Shown in pieces: positions 6,201 through 7,342 of a stretch of 7,342 nt of DNA; the stretch's first letter is position 1; each line of letters starts with the position of its first letter. Below the pieces are notes generated by a model that saw only the letters and a program-made list of their open reading frames with translations, was not told where the DNA came from and did no database searches. The stretch covers positions 1 through 7,342 of the forward strand of contig JAAEOP010001203.1 in assembly GCA_024223125.1 (NCBI GenBank), in the 5' to 3' direction. Origin of the DNA: Chloroflexota bacterium (GTDB lineage: Bacteria > Chloroflexota > Anaerolineae > Promineifilales > Promineifilaceae). The position numbers and the translations under genes were made by a program.

Positions 6201-6768
6201 AATCAATATCACCCAACCGCAAGCAAATGCAGAAGTGTCGGGCCTCGTGGAAATCATGGGCACAGTCAAAGCGCCTAACTTTAATGGCTATCAGGTAGAA
6301 TATGGTCTGGGTGAAAATCCAGGCGGCTGGGGTTTAGTGCAGGAACAACGGGATGTGCCGGTGGAAAATGGCCTTCTGGCATCCTGGGACACGGCCGATA
6401 TTGATATGTCTGGCCCGGTGACGCTGCGAATCATCTTATTTGGGCCGGATAATCTGTATGATCCTGAGGCTGGGCCAACGGCCGTAGAGGAGCGTGTGGT
6501 TGTGCTGCTTTTAGAACCAACAGCTACCGCCACTCCCTCACCCACGGCCACAGAAACATCAATTAGCAAACCAACAGCCATTGCTACCAACACACCGGTA
6601 CCCATCAACACACCGGTACCCACCAACACACCCTCACCAACAGACACACCCGCCGCACCCACCCTGACGCCGGCGCCACCCACACCAACAACAGCCCCCG
6701 ACGTAACCGATACCCCTGCCCCCCTGCCAACGCCCACCATGACCCCCGCACCGACATCGTATCCTTAA
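3262..6768 (+). CDS. bifunctional class A penicillin-binding protein (PBP1A-type transglycosylase/transpeptidase) with long disordered ends
   Basis: Polymerises lipid II into glycan strands and cross-links peptides at the outer face of the cytoplasmic membrane. Order in the 1168-residue protein: cytoplasmic extension 1-212, acidic then rich in Pro, Gln and Arg; one membrane segment about 220-241; GT51 transglycosylase with TEDARFYENPG (catalytic Glu306), GASTITQQLVR and RRKIREIILA...LYLNEIYYG; transpeptidase with S586-S-I-K589, S644-Y-N646 and K784-T-G, so all catalytic motifs are intact. A Cys-containing segment, an Ig-like beta domain (about 978-1080) and a Thr/Pro tail (1085-1168, 49 of 84 residues T or P) follow. 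Asn313 replaces the His usual after the GT51 ED...FYE motif. The start is uncertain: ATG at 3262 or 3265, or GTG at 3223 inside the repeat; none has a clear ribosome-binding site. Family length is usually 650-900, so the excess is in the two low-complexity ends. Confidence 0.95.
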   Translation: MMNDEQETQKSKTETEAEPQAEERPLRSRSVQASPPPPPTQSPDDKTETISLLDLMDGEDDDATITLSDLSAGEAQTPAETPPAPLPLASDELTPRRRPLESDLDATQVRPDLAIPGRRQQQTQPPTDKRPSPPPAPLSGAPVSDSEPTLQSPPQPPSPRLTQPQRAQPQRQPARRQPVRQPPPTQPARVVVPGRDNVPPSPVRRSPGRRNWSSCLLKSLLIFVAGFIVMLMLAISGAAFAYRSIASDLPQIGDLEAKASSFETARIYDRNGAKIFSLADPETGNRTRVSLDRISQDLINATIATEDARFYENPGFDPIGIARAISQAIEEGEAVSGASTITQQLVRALVLSEEERTEITLRRKIREIILAAEMAQKYDKEVVLELYLNEIYYGNLAYGIEAAAQTYFHKSAADLTLAEASLLAGLPQAPAFWDPFANPEGALIRQTQVLNQMLAEGHISLEQAQAAQNETAVSIYNMTPSVSQIQSPHFIFTVLQQAESLLGAQSIYRGGLRIFTTMDPATQQLAETTVQEARPALNGAGANNAAMVVVQPATGEILALVGSVDFGDETIDGQVNMALAPRSTGSSIKPLVYLSAFEQGWTPSTLIWDVPTSFPNGGNPPYQPKNYDDAFHGPLRLRPSLGNSYNIPAVKALEYVGVCNFIANMQKVGIASLQDDGCVETGAPRNHGLSLTLGGGEISPLEMAGAFATLANQGQFIQPFAISRIENGSGEAQFEQTPPGTEAQVVRPEHAYLLSDILSDNGARQPGFGLNNLLTIPAHRVAAKTGTSGTSRFDVRDGWTIGYTPEVVTAVWTGNTDNAPVGEGQSGYQMASPIWNRFMSQYLASRAPVDFVRSGSIIDVEICADSGARPGPGCSNRIVERFAQDQPPLNSDADFIGTVPVDLWTGLEANEHCQESVAEASFFDILVSGRPEVWERERFVARQWLETTGSGQAWAGRRGIAIPLELPPQQACDENTPRPEINITQPQANAEVSGLVEIMGTVKAPNFNGYQVEYGLGENPGGWGLVQEQRDVPVENGLLASWDTADIDMSGPVTLRIILFGPDNLYDPEAGPTAVEERVVVLLLEPTATATPSPTATETSISKPTAIATNTPVPINTPVPTNTPSPTDTPAAPTLTPAPPTPTTAPDVTDTPAPLPTPTMTPAPTSYP
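6588..6623 (+). repeat. 18-bp tandem duplication within the Thr/Pro tail
   Basis: CAACACACCGGTACCCAT at 6588-6605 is repeated with one change at 6606-6623 and continues as a diverged third copy from 6624. It encodes NTPVPI, NTPVPT, then NTPSPT. It shows that the tail grows or shrinks by in-frame duplication. Confidence 0.85.
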
Positions 6769-6773
6769 AAGAG

Positions 6774-6820
6774 GGAGATTGGAGATTGAGAGATTGGGAG
6801 ATTACAAACCTCCAATCTCT
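6774..6820. repeat. four direct copies of an AGATT-type 7-8 bp repeat with an inverted copy
   Basis: AGATT recurs at 6776, 6783, 6791 and 6799 (periods 7, 8, 8), each within a GGAGATT-like unit. An inverted copy follows at 6810-6820. Two alternative stems are possible: GAGATTGGAG (6775-6784) with CTCCAATCTC (6810-6819), 10 bp, or AGAGATTGG (6789-6797) with CCAATCTCT (6812-6820), 9 bp. It begins 6 bp after the PBP stop. No U-run follows, so it is not a standard intrinsic terminator, though it could stall polymerase or protect the 3' end. Confidence 0.8.
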
Positions 6821-6912
6821 AACTAAACAACCCATTTAGACCATCTTTACAAAAAATCTTCGTTTTCTTCACCCCTAAATCATGCCGAACTGCTTACAAT
6901 CCATGAAACAGT
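6821..6912. other. AT-rich spacer with no gene
   Basis: This is the part of the PBP-HAD spacer between the two repeat elements. It holds a weak CTAAA/TTTAG inverted repeat (6823-6839) and a TACAAT at 6895-6900 that could be a -10 box for the HAD gene, but no -35 at a good distance was found. Nothing else could be supported. Confidence 0.5.
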
Positions 6913-6942
6913 CATTATGAACATATCCATTATGAACACATC
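6913..6942 (+). repeat. 15-bp tandem repeat in the HAD leader
   Basis: CATTATGAACATATC (6913-6927) is followed directly by CATTATGAACACATC (6928-6942), one mismatch in 15, and then CAT of a third copy. Being a multiple of three, it keeps the short reading frame at 6917-6970 open. Confidence 0.85.
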
Positions 6943-6970
6943 CATGACAAGGAGCCTTGTTTACTTATGA
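6917..6970 (+). other. possible 17-codon leader frame overlapping the HAD start (ATGA)
   Basis: ATG at 6917 opens MNISIMNTSMTRSLVYL and stops at TGA 6968-6970, overlapping the HAD ATG (6967-6969) in the ATGA arrangement typical of translational coupling. Internal ATGs at 6932 and 6944 share the frame. None has a ribosome-binding site, and the frame is short and repeat-derived, so this may be chance. Confidence 0.22.
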
Positions 6971-7342
6971 ATTGCCCCAAGATACATACCATCCTCTTTG
7001 ATTGGGACCACACCCTGGCGTATACGTTAGAAAAATCAACCTCTCATATAGAACGAATGGTCGTTTTGTTTCAACAACAAGGCATTAACTGCACTTTGGA
7101 AGAAGTGAAAGCAGCTCGCCACGATTACCTCAATGACCTGGCTTTGGGAGAGGTCAATGGCATTGTGCAGCCCCAAACCCGGCAAGATATTATGCGATTG
7201 TATAAACAATTATTGCAGCGAATGGGCTATGCTCGAATCGGCCGTGATTTAACTTACCGCATCTACAAAAGCTATGGCAAGCTTCCCACAACGATGTATG
7301 ACGATGTACTGCCCACACTGCAAGCCTTGCAAAAACAACCGC
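6967..7342 (+). CDS. HAD superfamily hydrolase, N-terminal part (runs off the window)
   Basis: The first 125 codons are present, starting MNCPKIHTILFDWDHTLAYT. HAD motif I is clear: FDWDHTL with Asp12 (nucleophile) and Asp14 (acid/base), the hydrophobic strand before it and Thr16 after. The following helical stretch, with KAARHDYLNDLALGEVNG and a run to about residue 115 ending in DDVLPTLQALQKQ, fits a C1-type helical cap returning to the Rossmann core, as in phosphatases of the phosphoglycolate-phosphatase/beta-phosphoglucomutase type. Motifs II-IV lie outside the window, so substrate and even phosphatase activity are inferred from family. AAGGAG at 6949-6954 is 12 nt from the ATG, longer than usual, and lies inside the inverted repeat ACAAGG-AG-CCTTGT (6947-6960). 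No earlier in-frame start exists. Confidence 0.85.
   Translation, partial: MNCPKIHTILFDWDHTLAYTLEKSTSHIERMVVLFQQQGINCTLEEVKAARHDYLNDLALGEVNGIVQPQTRQDIMRLYKQLLQRMGYARIGRDLTYRIYKSYGKLPTTMYDDVLPTLQALQKQP

Larger units (their letters stand above)
32..7244. repeat. highly iterated CGGCCG palindrome, 32 copies across the window
   Basis: By hand count CGGCCG starts at 32, 280, 494, 895, 1054, 1096, 1175, 1327, 1348, 1522, 2002, 2341, 2479, 2605, 2677, 2917, 3473, 3553, 3649, 3840, 3882, 4373, 4466, 4493, 4673, 5173, 5204, 5687, 6045, 6392, 6479 and 7239. Seven extend to ACGGCCGT and four to GCGGCCGC. Copies occur in every complete or partial gene and in two spacers. In the PBP gene they fall in all three codon phases (9, 3 and 3), so amino-acid demand alone does not explain them. 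A rough composition-only expectation is two to four copies. Confidence 0.85.

Noticed and set aside
6291..6740. Minus-strand frame of 149 codons rich in Gly and Val
   Set aside because: It is antisense to the Thr/Pro tail and its repetitive composition is a by-product of ACN and CCN codons.
6514..6765. Thr/Pro tail as a frameshift artefact
   Set aside because: The frame continues cleanly from the Ig-like domain, and Thr/Pro-rich segments of this kind are common in extracellular proteins of Chloroflexota.
6846..6900. Promoter for the HAD gene (TTTACA with a later -10)
   Set aside because: No pairing of -35 and -10 boxes at 16-18 bp was found. TACAAT at 6895-6900 stands alone.

Overview
The window reads as an ordinary chromosomal stretch from a free-living bacterium, most likely a member of the Chloroflexota (Anaerolineae-like). 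That placement is inference. It rests on the long Thr/Pro tail that ends the class A penicillin-binding protein, the GPGGQ form of the RF1 catalytic loop, and the general mix of genes. No rRNA or other phylogenetic marker is present to confirm it. No tRNA, rRNA, CRISPR array, transposase or phage gene was seen.

Layout: a 5'-complete but 3'-truncated alpha/beta-hydrolase esterase runs leftward (438 to 1). A divergent spacer of about 220 bp carries candidate promoters for both directions and an inverted array of 7-bp repeats. Rightward genes follow: a DegV-family fatty-acid-binding protein (660-1511); a strong sigma70-type promoter and a perfect 13-bp inverted repeat ahead of peptide chain release factor 1, prfA (1623-2696); a MaoC/PhaJ-like hydratase (2741-3205); a very large bifunctional penicillin-binding protein (3262-6768); a repeat-rich spacer of about 200 bp; and the start of a HAD-family hydrolase (6967 to the window end). 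prfA and the MaoC gene are probably co-transcribed. The others may be separate units, because each lies behind a spacer containing repeats. The gene set looks like housekeeping (lipid binding, translation termination, acyl-CoA metabolism, cell-wall synthesis) and not a single dedicated pathway.

The more unusual content is at DNA level. First, the palindrome CGGCCG occurs 32 times by hand count, roughly one per 230 bp, in all codon phases and in spacers. Eleven copies extend to 8-bp palindromes, including four GCGGCCGC. This resembles the iterated HIP1 palindrome of cyanobacteria. Second, three spacers carry the same architecture built from different units: a phased array of 7-8 bp direct repeats followed by inverted copies. 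Third, the prfA leader has a promoter, a minimal AUG-AUU-ACU-UAG reading frame and a large hairpin in close succession, and UAG is a stop codon read by RF1, the product of the gene. Fourth, the HAD leader has a 15-bp tandem repeat inside a short frame whose stop overlaps the HAD start as ATGA.
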